Origin: Rickettsiales bacterium | GTDB taxonomy: Bacteria > Pseudomonadota > Alphaproteobacteria > Rickettsiales > UBA1997 | Assembly: GCA_020054695.1 (NCBI GenBank) | Contig: JAHXBT010000013.1 | Location: forward strand, 17,386 to 51,880 | DNA: 34,495 bases | Direction of reading: 5' to 3' | Shown here: piece after piece, positions 9,035 through 18,477 of the stretch | How the letters are laid out: each line of letters opens with the position of its first letter | Position numbering within the stretch: the stretch's first letter is position 1 | The notes under the pieces: model-generated | Databases searched by the model: none | What the model saw: the letters and a program-made list of their open reading frames with translations, nothing else | What the model was told of the DNA's origin: nothing | Position numbers and translations under genes: made by a program

Positions 9035-10319
9035 ATGGTGGTAATGTAATATCTGAATTTACTATCACAGTCATTTTGGTGCCATGTGGTATTCTTATAA
9101 CTGGCTGAATATTTATAGAATCCTCAATCATTTTTGTTACCGTATCTATCACGGCTCCTGTAACTTGGGTAATGACTTGTGCTGATGCGGTATCTGTTGA
9201 TATTACCGATCCGTCACTGCCAGTAGTTGTTGAAGAGTTATCTCCACTAAGGGCATCAGCAGCTAGTGCTCCGCCAACTGCTAAAACACTTGTTAATAAA
9301 GCGTTGGCTATAGTGGAGCTATATTGATTATCTACCTCGCCAGAAATACCTGATCTACCATATTGATCAGAAGCAGACAGTGATATAGATACATCAAGAC
9401 CATCTGGTCTAATTATTCTATTCCAAGTTATCTCAACTCTTCCTTGTCCTCTAGCTATATTGCTTGAATATGAGCCGAATAATCTTGTCCCCTTTGGTAT
9501 TAAAATATTATTTCCTGATTCAGCGTAGACGTCCCGGTTAACAATGCCTCTTATATCACCAGGAACTTCTGTATTAATAGCTGTTTCTAAAATTGCAGTC
9601 ATCATTTTGCCTTGGGCAATAATACTAGATAAATCTTTATTTTGTACTACAGTTGGTGGTGTTGGTGCCAATGGTTGTTGTATGGCATTACCACTTAGAT
9701 CTCTAATACCGTTTTGATCTCCAAAACTATTACCTTGTGGTAATTGAATATTTTCTGGCATTATTGGAGTTCTCCTGGGGTCAGAATAATATTCTTTTGA
9801 GTTGTTATCCTTTTTTTCTTGCTGATCTGTAGATAAATTTTTCTTGCTAGAGTTAGTTGGTAGATCGTCAATACCTGATTTTATTGAATCTTTTTGTTCA
9901 AGTTCTGGATAAATTTCTTTTTCTTCTGGTAAATCTGGTATTACAGGTAACTCTGGCAATGCAGGGAGGGTAGGTCTTTCTAGTTCCTTGTTGGTTGTTT
10001 GTTCTAAGGGAGAAATATCACCTACCTCTTCAAAATTCAGATCTTTTTCCGGAGGTAAAGCTTCTAATTCTTTATCTAATTCAATTTTAATATCTTTTGT
10101 ATTATCTTGATTAGGGTCATCTGGATTTTCTTGAAATAGTAAAAAGTAAAACACTACTCCGCATGATAATAATAATATTAGTATATTTGCCAGCTTTTTT
10201 GCCCTACTTGAGCCAACGGAGTTAGAAGCTGTTAATATTTTAGATTCTTGATCATCTTCGTTATTTACAACATCTTGTTGCCCTTGCTCCTTTTGTTTTT
10301 TAAAGTTACTTTTTAACAT
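9024..10319 (-). CDS. virB10: Type IV secretion system protein VirB10/TrbI
   Basis: N-terminal TM, Pro/Glu-rich linker, then 'MTAILETAINTEVPGDIRGIVNRDVYAESGNNILIPKGTRLFGSYSS...GRVEITWNRIIRPDGLDVSIS...IPHGTKMTVIVNSDI' typical of VirB10 C-terminus. Confidence 0.93.
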   Translation of the reverse strand: MLKSNFKKQKEQGQQDVVNNEDDQESKILTASNSVGSSRAKKLANILILLLSCGVVFYFLLFQENPDDPNQDNTKDIKIELDKELEALPPEKDLNFEEVGDISPLEQTTNKELERPTLPALPELPVIPDLPEEKEIYPELEQKDSIKSGIDDLPTNSSKKNLSTDQQEKKDNNSKEYYSDPRRTPIMPENIQLPQGNSFGDQNGIRDLSGNAIQQPLAPTPPTVVQNKDLSSIIAQGKMMTAILETAINTEVPGDIRGIVNRDVYAESGNNILIPKGTRLFGSYSSNIARGQGRVEITWNRIIRPDGLDVSISLSASDQYGRSGISGEVDNQYSSTIANALLTSVLAVGGALAADALSGDNSSTTTGSDGSVISTDTASAQVITQVTGAVIDTVTKMIEDSINIQPVIRIPHGTKMTVIVNSDITLPPYEY

Positions 10320-10422
10320 TGATCTTATATTAGATAAAAATCAGCCATAATTAAAAAAATACCAGGTTATTTGGAAGCTTCTTAAAATTAACAATAAGTC
10401 AACAAACAAAATTGGCAAGATC

Positions 10423-11808
10423 CTATTTTTGTTTTTTTGGACATAGCTTTTTCATAAAAGAAGTTATGATGCCTCTTTTAGATTGAATTATATATATCAT
10501 ATTCAAATCTCCCCACGTATTAACCATTGTTCTAAAGCGGTCATGTATTGGATCAACAGCTAGAATTATTGATAGTAATTTACTTGTAACCGCTTCAGGC
10601 ACAGCAAATGAATTATACATACTAGTTAGCATAATTAAAGAAGCGCTGGGTACAGCCGCAGTTCCAAATGATAGTCCGACAGCAGTCAAAACAACCGACC
10701 AAAATGATATGTCGGTAATTCCAGATAACTGAGCCCCTAAAAGGAAATAAACTACTAAACTGATACTAGTGCCATCCATGTTAAGAGTAGCTCCAACAGG
10801 CATTAAAGCTTTATTATGACCCTTATCTTTCATATCTTTAGGTACATTTAAGGTAGAAGCGGCCTTAATATTAACACCTAAGGTAGCTGCACTAGAAGAA
10901 GTGGCTGCAGCTGTTATCAGAACAGGAGTACCTTTTCTCAAGAAAGATAAATAACTTTCCTTATTGGTAACACCTAATGTAAAAACTGTTCTAACAATTG
11001 GCAGTACCACTAATTTATAAGTAAGTAAGATCGATCCATAACATAGTATAAATTTACCCAAATCTAAGAAGAAATTAAAACCACGATCATTAAGAATTTG
11101 TAGGAATGAAGAGTATACAGCCAGGGGTGATAATAGTAAAATCATCATCAATACTCCAAATATAATTTTATCAAAAAAGTTAATAAAAGTAATTGAATAT
11201 GATGAATCTTTATTTGATTTGCTAGCATCTTTGTATTCTTTCTTAAATGTAGAGATAAACTTTACTTTATTAAAAAATTTGACCCCAATGATAATGTTTA
11301 ATACATGTAAAATTTGTTTAACAACAGCAATAAAATAATGATGTATAACATAACGACAGATAACTGAAGTACAAAAAGCAAAAATCATAATAAGGATAAT
11401 TGTTGGAATTCCTCCAGGAGAAGTTTTATTAAATTCAGTTGAATCAATACCTTGCAAAGCTGGTGCTATAATTTCGGCAAAAGGAAATAAATCATACATA
11501 TTATATGCAAATAAATTTGCAATGAGAGTAGATATAAAATACAACAAGATTATATCGCATAATAATACAATAAAGTTAAGAGCCTTGCCTTCAGGGGTTC
11601 TAAAGAAAACGCTAAACATTGAAAAAGCAATTAACGGATTTATCCACCATTTAAGAGGTTTAAAAAAGGTATTCTTTAGATCTTTATAAATTTCTTCCTC
11701 TAATTGAATGCCCATTTGGTATGACAATACTGATAAAAATATACTAGCAACCAGTGCTATAGTCAGTATCTTAGAGAATTTATTTTCACCAGATTTGGTA
11801 GAACTCAT
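10423..11808 (-). CDS. Dicarboxylate/amino acid:cation symporter (DAACS family, GltP-like)
   Basis: 'ITAAATSSSAATLGVNIKAA', 'MPVGATLNMDGTSISLVVYFLLGAQ', 'GLSFGTAAVPSASLIMLTSM' family motifs. Confidence 0.88.
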   Translation of the reverse strand: MSSTKSGENKFSKILTIALVASIFLSVLSYQMGIQLEEEIYKDLKNTFFKPLKWWINPLIAFSMFSVFFRTPEGKALNFIVLLCDIILLYFISTLIANLFAYNMYDLFPFAEIIAPALQGIDSTEFNKTSPGGIPTIILIMIFAFCTSVICRYVIHHYFIAVVKQILHVLNIIIGVKFFNKVKFISTFKKEYKDASKSNKDSSYSITFINFFDKIIFGVLMMILLLSPLAVYSSFLQILNDRGFNFFLDLGKFILCYGSILLTYKLVVLPIVRTVFTLGVTNKESYLSFLRKGTPVLITAAATSSSAATLGVNIKAASTLNVPKDMKDKGHNKALMPVGATLNMDGTSISLVVYFLLGAQLSGITDISFWSVVLTAVGLSFGTAAVPSASLIMLTSMYNSFAVPEAVTSKLLSIILAVDPIHDRFRTMVNTWGDLNMIYIIQSKRGIITSFMKKLCPKKQK

Positions 11809-11895
11809 AATAATTTGTTTAATTAACTAATGATTAGAATATATTTTTTTAAAACAATAAATCAACTTAAAATTTGTGTTAATAGTGATTACAGC

Positions 11896-12483
11896 CTAGA
11901 TAGATTTAGGTAAATCAAGAATGTTGTGACATTTTTCTACATATTTTTGTTTGAATATGTCTTCTCGATCATCAAAATTATTTTGACATTTTTTTATAAA
12001 TTGACTCCTTGAATAGAAGGTGTCAAACCTATTTTTATAATTATTTTCTAACACTTCTGGTTTGTTATTATTTTTTTTATCCTTATTGTAGCGATAAATA
12101 TATATTTTATCAGTAGCTAGAAAATAATCTATATTGTCTTGTATTATGTCAAGATCCTCTTCTTTTAGCTCAAAATCGTTTTTTTCCTCTTCCTTATATT
12201 GTGATGAATAAGGAAATTGTATATTAGCTTCTTTTCTACATTCTATTTTACCCTGTAAATTAATTTTTTCTAAATACTGCTCAATTGAATTTAGACAGCG
12301 AAAGGAAGATTTTGCTTTTTTAATACATGATGGTAGGGTTGCTTGTTGATATTTTTGACATTTATTTTTAATAAAATCTATTTCCTTTTGGTTTTTTATA
12401 TTTTCTCCCATTCTAAGATCTTGGTTATGTGGTTGACAGGATATTATAAGAAATATAATTGTTGGGAATAAAATTTTATTCAT
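11896..12483 (-). CDS. Hypothetical Cys-containing lipoprotein
   Basis: 195-aa ORF with signal peptide and lipobox-like 'FLIISCQPHNQ'; no family recognised. Confidence 0.6.
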   Translation of the reverse strand: MNKILFPTIIFLIISCQPHNQDLRMGENIKNQKEIDFIKNKCQKYQQATLPSCIKKAKSSFRCLNSIEQYLEKINLQGKIECRKEANIQFPYSSQYKEEEKNDFELKEEDLDIIQDNIDYFLATDKIYIYRYNKDKKNNNKPEVLENNYKNRFDTFYSRSQFIKKCQNNFDDREDIFKQKYVEKCHNILDLPKSI

Positions 12484-12606
12484 TTTGTTAAAAATTTTGT
12501 TGAAAATAATAGACTAATTTACAGAAATAATATTAATATTCAAATTTTGATTTAAAAATTAATAATATATTTAGAGATATTTTTAAGATATAAGTTATAA
12601 TAAATA

Positions 12607-15600
12607 ATGATTAATTACCAATTACAATTAAAACAGATTAAGGAAAATAGTTCAATTATTAAAATAAGTGATGACGCAGTTGGTTTTTCATTGTCAAAAT
12701 TCATTCAAAATTCAGATAGAAAATATTTTTTACATATTACGCAGAATGACAAAAGGCTAGAAGAGATTAGATCGCAAGTGGAGTTTTTCTTACCAGATAT
12801 TAAAATTATTTCTTTTCCTGCTTGGGATTCATTGCCTTATGATCGTGCTTCTCCTAAGAATTCTATCATTGCCACTAGAATTAAAACCCTAATTGAAATT
12901 ACACAAAATCAAGATCAAAAAATCCTGGTTATTACAACTGTCAATTCTGTTTTACAAAAACTATCTCCTAAAAATCAGATTAGTAATATGGGCTTTGAAA
13001 TTAAGGAAAAAAATTCAATTCCTATTGAAAAAATGATTAATTTTTTAAGTGATAACGGGTATAAAAGAATAGGTACAGCTAATGATATTGGAGATTTTGC
13101 AGTGCGTGGCAACATAATTGATGTTATAATTTATAGCAAGTTGCAAAAAAATGATGATTTAATTGGTTATCGTTTTGATTTTTTTGGTGATGAAATTGAC
13201 GAAATTAGGGTATTTGATCCTATTACTCAAATTACTTCTAACTCCGTTAAGTCTGTGAGTTTTTTTCCCGCTAGTGAAATTATTTTAAATGAAAAATCAA
13301 TTAAAAATTTTAAACAAAATTACCAAAGATTATTCGGTTATCCAGACTCTGATCAATTATATGATCATGTAGTTGATGCAAGGGAATATCCAGGAATGGA
13401 AAATTTTTTACCATTATTTTATCAAGATGATTTAGATAATTTATTTTCCTATTTTAATGTAGAAGATAGTTTTATTTTATTGGAGGAAAAGACTTTTCCA
13501 GATATATTTGATAGAGCTAACAAGGTAGATGAGTATTATCGATCTAGATTGGACACAATAGATGAGTCACGTAAAAATGGTAATATATATAACCCATTGC
13601 CACCAGAAAAATTATATCTTAATGAAGAAGAATTTAGATTGAATTTAGAAAAATTTTCTGTTTGCAGATTTCATAATTTTAGTAATCCTAATGTAAATGA
13701 CAGAAATATTGATTTAAATATTAAATCTATTCCTAATTTTTTAGAAGCAAGTAAATCTAACAAGAAATATGTTTTTGATTTACTATCAGAGTTTTTACAA
13801 AAGGAGTTAATTGGTAGAAAAATTATAATTACCACTACTAGCGAGGGTTCTAGGTCTGTAATATCTAAGATATTGCAACAGAATAATTTTTTAATAAAAG
13901 AAATTAATCAATTTGATGATTTGGATAATGTTAAAAAAAATGAAATTGCAATTGCTATTTTTGATCAAATAAATGGTTTTTATAGTGATAATTTAGCCGT
14001 TATTAGTGAAAATATCCTTTTAGGGGAAAAAATAAAAAGAAGAAATAAACAAAAATTAAGTAAAAGAATTTTAGAGGAGGGTTTTGCCTTAAAGCAAAAA
14101 GATTTGGTGGTTCATATGCAGCATGGAATAGGTCGTTTTGAAGGTTTAGAAACGATGGATATAGGAGGTAATAAAAATGATTTTCTGAAAATTACCTATA
14201 AAAACAATGATAATCTTTTTGTACCTGTTGAAGATATTGATTTGATAACAAAATATTCTGGAGAAAATTCATTAATTGAGTTGGATATTTTGGGTGGAAC
14301 AAATTGGAAAAATCGCTGCCAAAAAGCTCGTAACAGGATTAAAATTATTGCTAAGAAATTAATTAATTTAGCCGCTAAAAGAAAAATACAAAAAGCAGCA
14401 ATTGTAGATGTGGAGTCTGGATTTTATGATGAATTTAAAAATGATTTCCCTTTTGTTGAAACTGAAGATCAGCTAAAAGCAATTGAAGAAATTGAACAAG
14501 ATTTAATTAAAGGTTACCCAATGGACCGTCTAATTTGTGGCGATGTTGGATTTGGCAAGACAGAGATTGCTATGAGGGCAGCTTTTATTGCCGCCTCAAG
14601 TGGCTATCAAGTGGCAATTATCACCCCTACTACTCTTCTTTGTCGCCAGCATTATAATAATTTTTTACAACGATTCTCCAAAACTAAATTTAATATTTCT
14701 AGCCTATATCGCATGAACACAGTTGCCAAAAATCGTGAAGTCAGATCTGGTATGGAAAATGGAGATGTTAATATTGTTGTTGGTACTCATGCAATTTTAG
14801 CTAAAAATACCAAATTTAATAATTTAGGTTTAATAATTTTAGATGAAGAGCAGCATTTTGGTGTAGCTCAAAAAGAAAGAATTAAGGAATTTAAAAGTGA
14901 AATACATTTACTCAGTCTTTCTGCAACACCTATACCTAGAACGATGCAGATGTCATTATCTGGTATAAAAGAGATGATTATTATCGCCACACCACCAATT
15001 GATAGGATAGCAATTCGTAATTTTGTTATGCCTTATGATTCAGTAATTGTTAAAGAAGCGTTGATGAGAGAGTATCAAAGAGGTGGTAAAAGTTTTTTTG
15101 TTGTACCTAAGATTGCAGACTTAAGGCAAGTAGAAAAACATCTTAAAGATTTGGTGCCAGAAATTAAAATTAGATCTGCCCATGGTCAAATGAAGCCAGA
15201 TGAGTTAGATGAAATAATGAATGATTTTTATGACAATAAATTTGATATTTTACTGTCTACTACAATTATTGAGTCTGGAATTGATATTGCAGATGCTAAT
15301 ACAATTATTATTTATAAGGCTGAATATTTTGGATTAGCACAATTGTATCAATTAAGAGGTAGAGTAGGTAGAGGAAAAATTAGAGCATATTCTTATTTAA
15401 TGAGTAGTGCAGGTCGTAAATTAACTAAAAATTCAGTTAAAAAATTAGAAGTCATGCAAAATATTGATGCGCTTGGTGCTGGATTTTCAATTGCATCACA
15501 TGATATGGATATTAGAGGCGCAGGAAATATAATAGGAGATGAGCAGTCAGGTCATATTAAAGATACTGGTATTGAGCTATATCAGTCAATGCTCAATGAG

Positions 15601-16080
15601 GCAATTGAAAATATTTCTAATGAAGAGGTCAAATCTATTGACAATTATCAAGTAAAAATAAAGCTAGGATTGTCACTTTTAATATCAGAGGAATATATCT
15701 CTGACATTGATTTAAGAATGAGTATTTATAAAAGAATAGGAAATATTAAATCTACACAGGAGAAGGATGGAATAGAAATGGAATTAGTAGATCGATTTGG
15801 TAAAATGCCACAGGAAGTACATAATTTATTAGAAATTTCATATTTAAAGATCCTGGCAAAGAAAATAAATATCGCTAAGATTGAGTCTAAAGGTAAGGAT
15901 ATTGTAATTGAATTTAAGAATAATAAATTTACAAATGTAGATGAATTATTAAAAATAGTTTTTGCTAGTGAGGGTAAAATAAGATTAGTAGGTGAAAAAG
16001 TTTTATTTGCAAATCATCAAAAAAAACCAAAAATTGATTTAGCCAATTTAGCAATTAGTAAATTACAAAAAATTATATAA
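12607..16080 (+). CDS. mfd: Transcription-repair coupling factor Mfd
   Basis: 'PMDRLICGDVGFGKTEIAMRAAFIAA', 'LIILDEEQHFGVAQKERIKEF', 'LSLSATPIPRTMQMSLSGIKEM', 'QLYQLRGRVGRGKIRAYSYLM'; 1157 aa. Confidence 0.97.
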   Translation: MINYQLQLKQIKENSSIIKISDDAVGFSLSKFIQNSDRKYFLHITQNDKRLEEIRSQVEFFLPDIKIISFPAWDSLPYDRASPKNSIIATRIKTLIEITQNQDQKILVITTVNSVLQKLSPKNQISNMGFEIKEKNSIPIEKMINFLSDNGYKRIGTANDIGDFAVRGNIIDVIIYSKLQKNDDLIGYRFDFFGDEIDEIRVFDPITQITSNSVKSVSFFPASEIILNEKSIKNFKQNYQRLFGYPDSDQLYDHVVDAREYPGMENFLPLFYQDDLDNLFSYFNVEDSFILLEEKTFPDIFDRANKVDEYYRSRLDTIDESRKNGNIYNPLPPEKLYLNEEEFRLNLEKFSVCRFHNFSNPNVNDRNIDLNIKSIPNFLEASKSNKKYVFDLLSEFLQKELIGRKIIITTTSEGSRSVISKILQQNNFLIKEINQFDDLDNVKKNEIAIAIFDQINGFYSDNLAVISENILLGEKIKRRNKQKLSKRILEEGFALKQKDLVVHMQHGIGRFEGLETMDIGGNKNDFLKITYKNNDNLFVPVEDIDLITKYSGENSLIELDILGGTNWKNRCQKARNRIKIIAKKLINLAAKRKIQKAAIVDVESGFYDEFKNDFPFVETEDQLKAIEEIEQDLIKGYPMDRLICGDVGFGKTEIAMRAAFIAASSGYQVAIITPTTLLCRQHYNNFLQRFSKTKFNISSLYRMNTVAKNREVRSGMENGDVNIVVGTHAILAKNTKFNNLGLIILDEEQHFGVAQKERIKEFKSEIHLLSLSATPIPRTMQMSLSGIKEMIIIATPPIDRIAIRNFVMPYDSVIVKEALMREYQRGGKSFFVVPKIADLRQVEKHLKDLVPEIKIRSAHGQMKPDELDEIMNDFYDNKFDILLSTTIIESGIDIADANTIIIYKAEYFGLAQLYQLRGRVGRGKIRAYSYLMSSAGRKLTKNSVKKLEVMQNIDALGAGFSIASHDMDIRGAGNIIGDEQSGHIKDTGIELYQSMLNEAIENISNEEVKSIDNYQVKIKLGLSLLISEEYISDIDLRMSIYKRIGNIKSTQEKDGIEMELVDRFGKMPQEVHNLLEISYLKILAKKINIAKIESKGKDIVIEFKNNKFTNVDELLKIVFASEGKIRLVGEKVLFANHQKKPKIDLANLAISKLQKII

Positions 16081-16085
16081 ATATA

Positions 16086-17423
16086 ATGTCACAAAAAATT
16101 TCTGTTATTATTCTTGGTGCAGGTAAGGGTACTAGGATGAAATCAAACAAATCAAAGGTCTTGCATCAGGTTGGGTATTTACCAATGATTGAACATGTAA
16201 TTCATGGTGCTTTAGATTTAAATCCTAATGAGATTAACATAGTTATTTCTCAAGAAATGGGTGATATTGTCAAAAATGATTTGCAGGAAAAATATCATAA
16301 TTTACATTTTACTATTCAAGGGGAAAGATTGGGAACTGGTCATGCTGTAAAATTGGCAATGGAGAATTCTAAAATTGACCCCAATATATGTTTAGTTCTC
16401 TATGGTGATACTCCCTTTATAGAAAAATCAACTTTAAGAGATATAATTGATAATTCTAAACAAAATGATGTGTCCGTTCTTGCTTTTGATGCTAAAGATC
16501 CGGGATCTTATGGTAGATTGTTAACTGATGGTAGTAAGTTAGAAAAGATTGTAGAGTTTAAGGATGCGAGTGAAAAGGAAAAGAAAATTACCCTTTGCAA
16601 TTCTGGAGTTATGGCTATAAAGGGCAATCAAGTCAACAATTTACTATCTCAAATTGGCAATAATAATGCTTCAAAAGAGTTTTATTTAACGGATATTGTT
16701 GCAATTGCCAAAAGAAACAATCTAAGCTGTTCTTTAATTAAATGTAAAGAAGATGAGGTTTTGGGTGTAAATTCAAAATCACAATTAGCAGATGCAGAGA
16801 AAATTTTCCAAGATAAGATGCGTTCAAAGATGATGGCGGGCGGTGTAACTTTAATAGATCCCAACTCTGTGTATTTTTCTTTTGATACTAAGATTGCTAA
16901 TGATGTTATTATTCATCCTAATGTTGTGTTTGGTCCTAATGTAGAAATTGATTCTTTTGTAGAAATTAAATCATTCTCTCATATTGAGGGGGCAAAAATT
17001 TCTAAAAATTCTATTATTGGTCCTTTTGCTAGAATTAGACCTGGCACAAATCTTGGTGAAGGGGTAAAAATTGGTAATTTTGTTGAGATAAAAAAAGGTA
17101 AAATTTCCAAAGGAACTAAAATTAATCATCTTTCTTATATTGGAGATGCTAATATTGGAGAAAATTCAAATATTGGAGCCGGTACTATTACCTGTAATTA
17201 TGATGGTTATAATAAATTTACAACCAATATTGGTTGCAATGTCTTTATTGGTTCAAATTCTGCTCTAATTGCACCACTTAATATTGATGATAATTCTATG
17301 GTTGGAGCTGGTAGTGTAATTACAAAAGATATTGAGAAAGGAGATTTGGCAATTGCTAGAGGTAAACAAAGCTTTATTAAGGGGGGTGGTGTAAAATTTA
17401 GGAATAAAAATTTAAAAAAATAA
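16086..17423 (+). CDS. glmU: Bifunctional N-acetylglucosamine-1-phosphate uridyltransferase / glucosamine-1-P acetyltransferase GlmU
   Basis: 'VIILGAGKGTRMKSNKSKVLHQVGYLPMIEHV' plus left-handed beta-helix and 'GAGTITCNYDGYNKFTTNIG'. Confidence 0.96.
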   Translation: MSQKISVIILGAGKGTRMKSNKSKVLHQVGYLPMIEHVIHGALDLNPNEINIVISQEMGDIVKNDLQEKYHNLHFTIQGERLGTGHAVKLAMENSKIDPNICLVLYGDTPFIEKSTLRDIIDNSKQNDVSVLAFDAKDPGSYGRLLTDGSKLEKIVEFKDASEKEKKITLCNSGVMAIKGNQVNNLLSQIGNNNASKEFYLTDIVAIAKRNNLSCSLIKCKEDEVLGVNSKSQLADAEKIFQDKMRSKMMAGGVTLIDPNSVYFSFDTKIANDVIIHPNVVFGPNVEIDSFVEIKSFSHIEGAKISKNSIIGPFARIRPGTNLGEGVKIGNFVEIKKGKISKGTKINHLSYIGDANIGENSNIGAGTITCNYDGYNKFTTNIGCNVFIGSNSALIAPLNIDDNSMVGAGSVITKDIEKGDLAIARGKQSFIKGGGVKFRNKNLKK

Positions 17424-17450
17424 ATCAATTTTCTTTAAAGAAAATATGGT

Positions 17451-18395
17451 TTAATTAGTCATTTTAGCTTCAGTAATTCTATTATAATAGCTAGTTTGTT
17501 CAATAATAGGCAATGGTATTTTACTTATATTTTCTGTTCTAGATATATATATTTTAACATAGCGATTATTTTCTTCTTGAGTTTTATTGTTAGTAATCAT
17601 ATTTGGTCTTTGCTCCCCAAATGATTTATAGTAAATAACATTTTTTGGTACACCATTTTTAAATAATTGGTTTTGAACCATTTTAACTCTTTGTGTTGAT
17701 AGATATTTATTATATAATTTTTTACCTGATGAATCTGCTGATCCAATTAGTAAAATTGAATATGTATCATCATAATTATTGAGGAACTCAAATGTTTCCT
17801 TTAGTGCCTTTTCTGCTTCATTATTTAATTTATAGCTATTGAAATCAAAATATATAATAAATTCTGTTAGATCTAAATATTTTTCTTCTTCTTTTAATCT
17901 TTTATTACTTATTTTATACTCTTCAATTTCGTCTAACAATAGATAGAATCGATTCTTACAGCTAGAATGTGGTATAAAATGCCCCATCATATGACCTTTA
18001 CCACTAATCCAGCAATCATATAGTAAGATTAGATGAGATAATTGTATTGGTAAATTTATTTTAGTATCAAAATTATTTACTGACATTAATCTTTTCCCGG
18101 CAAATATTGCCTCTTCTATCTTGTTAGGTGGAAAAGACCAATTTTGTGGTATTTCTGGACTAATATATGCCCCACTAAAGGCATCTAGGGCTTTTTGTGA
18201 AAAATGATTACTTGCATCTTCTTGCTTTATTCTTTTGAGATATTTGGCATAATCTACATACTCAGAAGCAAGAAAGGAATTATATTTTTTAATTGCTTTA
18301 ATTTTCGGCTCTTTTTCAATCATTATTTCAAAAGGCTCTTTAAAGCAAGAAGTAAGGATTAATATAAGGAATATAAATATTAACTTATTTATCAT
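17451..18395 (-). CDS. Lipoprotein with OmpA-C-like peptidoglycan-binding domain
   Basis: Lipobox-like 'LILTSCFKE'; C-terminal 'IIYFDFNSYKLNNEAEKALKETFEFL...ILLIGSADSSGKKLYNKYLSTQRVKMVQNQLFKNGV' matches OmpA-like pattern. Confidence 0.82.
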   Translation of the reverse strand: MINKLIFIFLILILTSCFKEPFEIMIEKEPKIKAIKKYNSFLASEYVDYAKYLKRIKQEDASNHFSQKALDAFSGAYISPEIPQNWSFPPNKIEEAIFAGKRLMSVNNFDTKINLPIQLSHLILLYDCWISGKGHMMGHFIPHSSCKNRFYLLLDEIEEYKISNKRLKEEEKYLDLTEFIIYFDFNSYKLNNEAEKALKETFEFLNNYDDTYSILLIGSADSSGKKLYNKYLSTQRVKMVQNQLFKNGVPKNVIYYKSFGEQRPNMITNNKTQEENNRYVKIYISRTENISKIPLPIIEQTSYYNRITEAKMTN

Positions 18396-18477
18396 TTTCT
18401 AACTTTTCAATTCATTTAGAAATTCCTTTTTTAAATTAAAATATTTATTTTATTTATTAATTCGCTTTGTCATTTGT

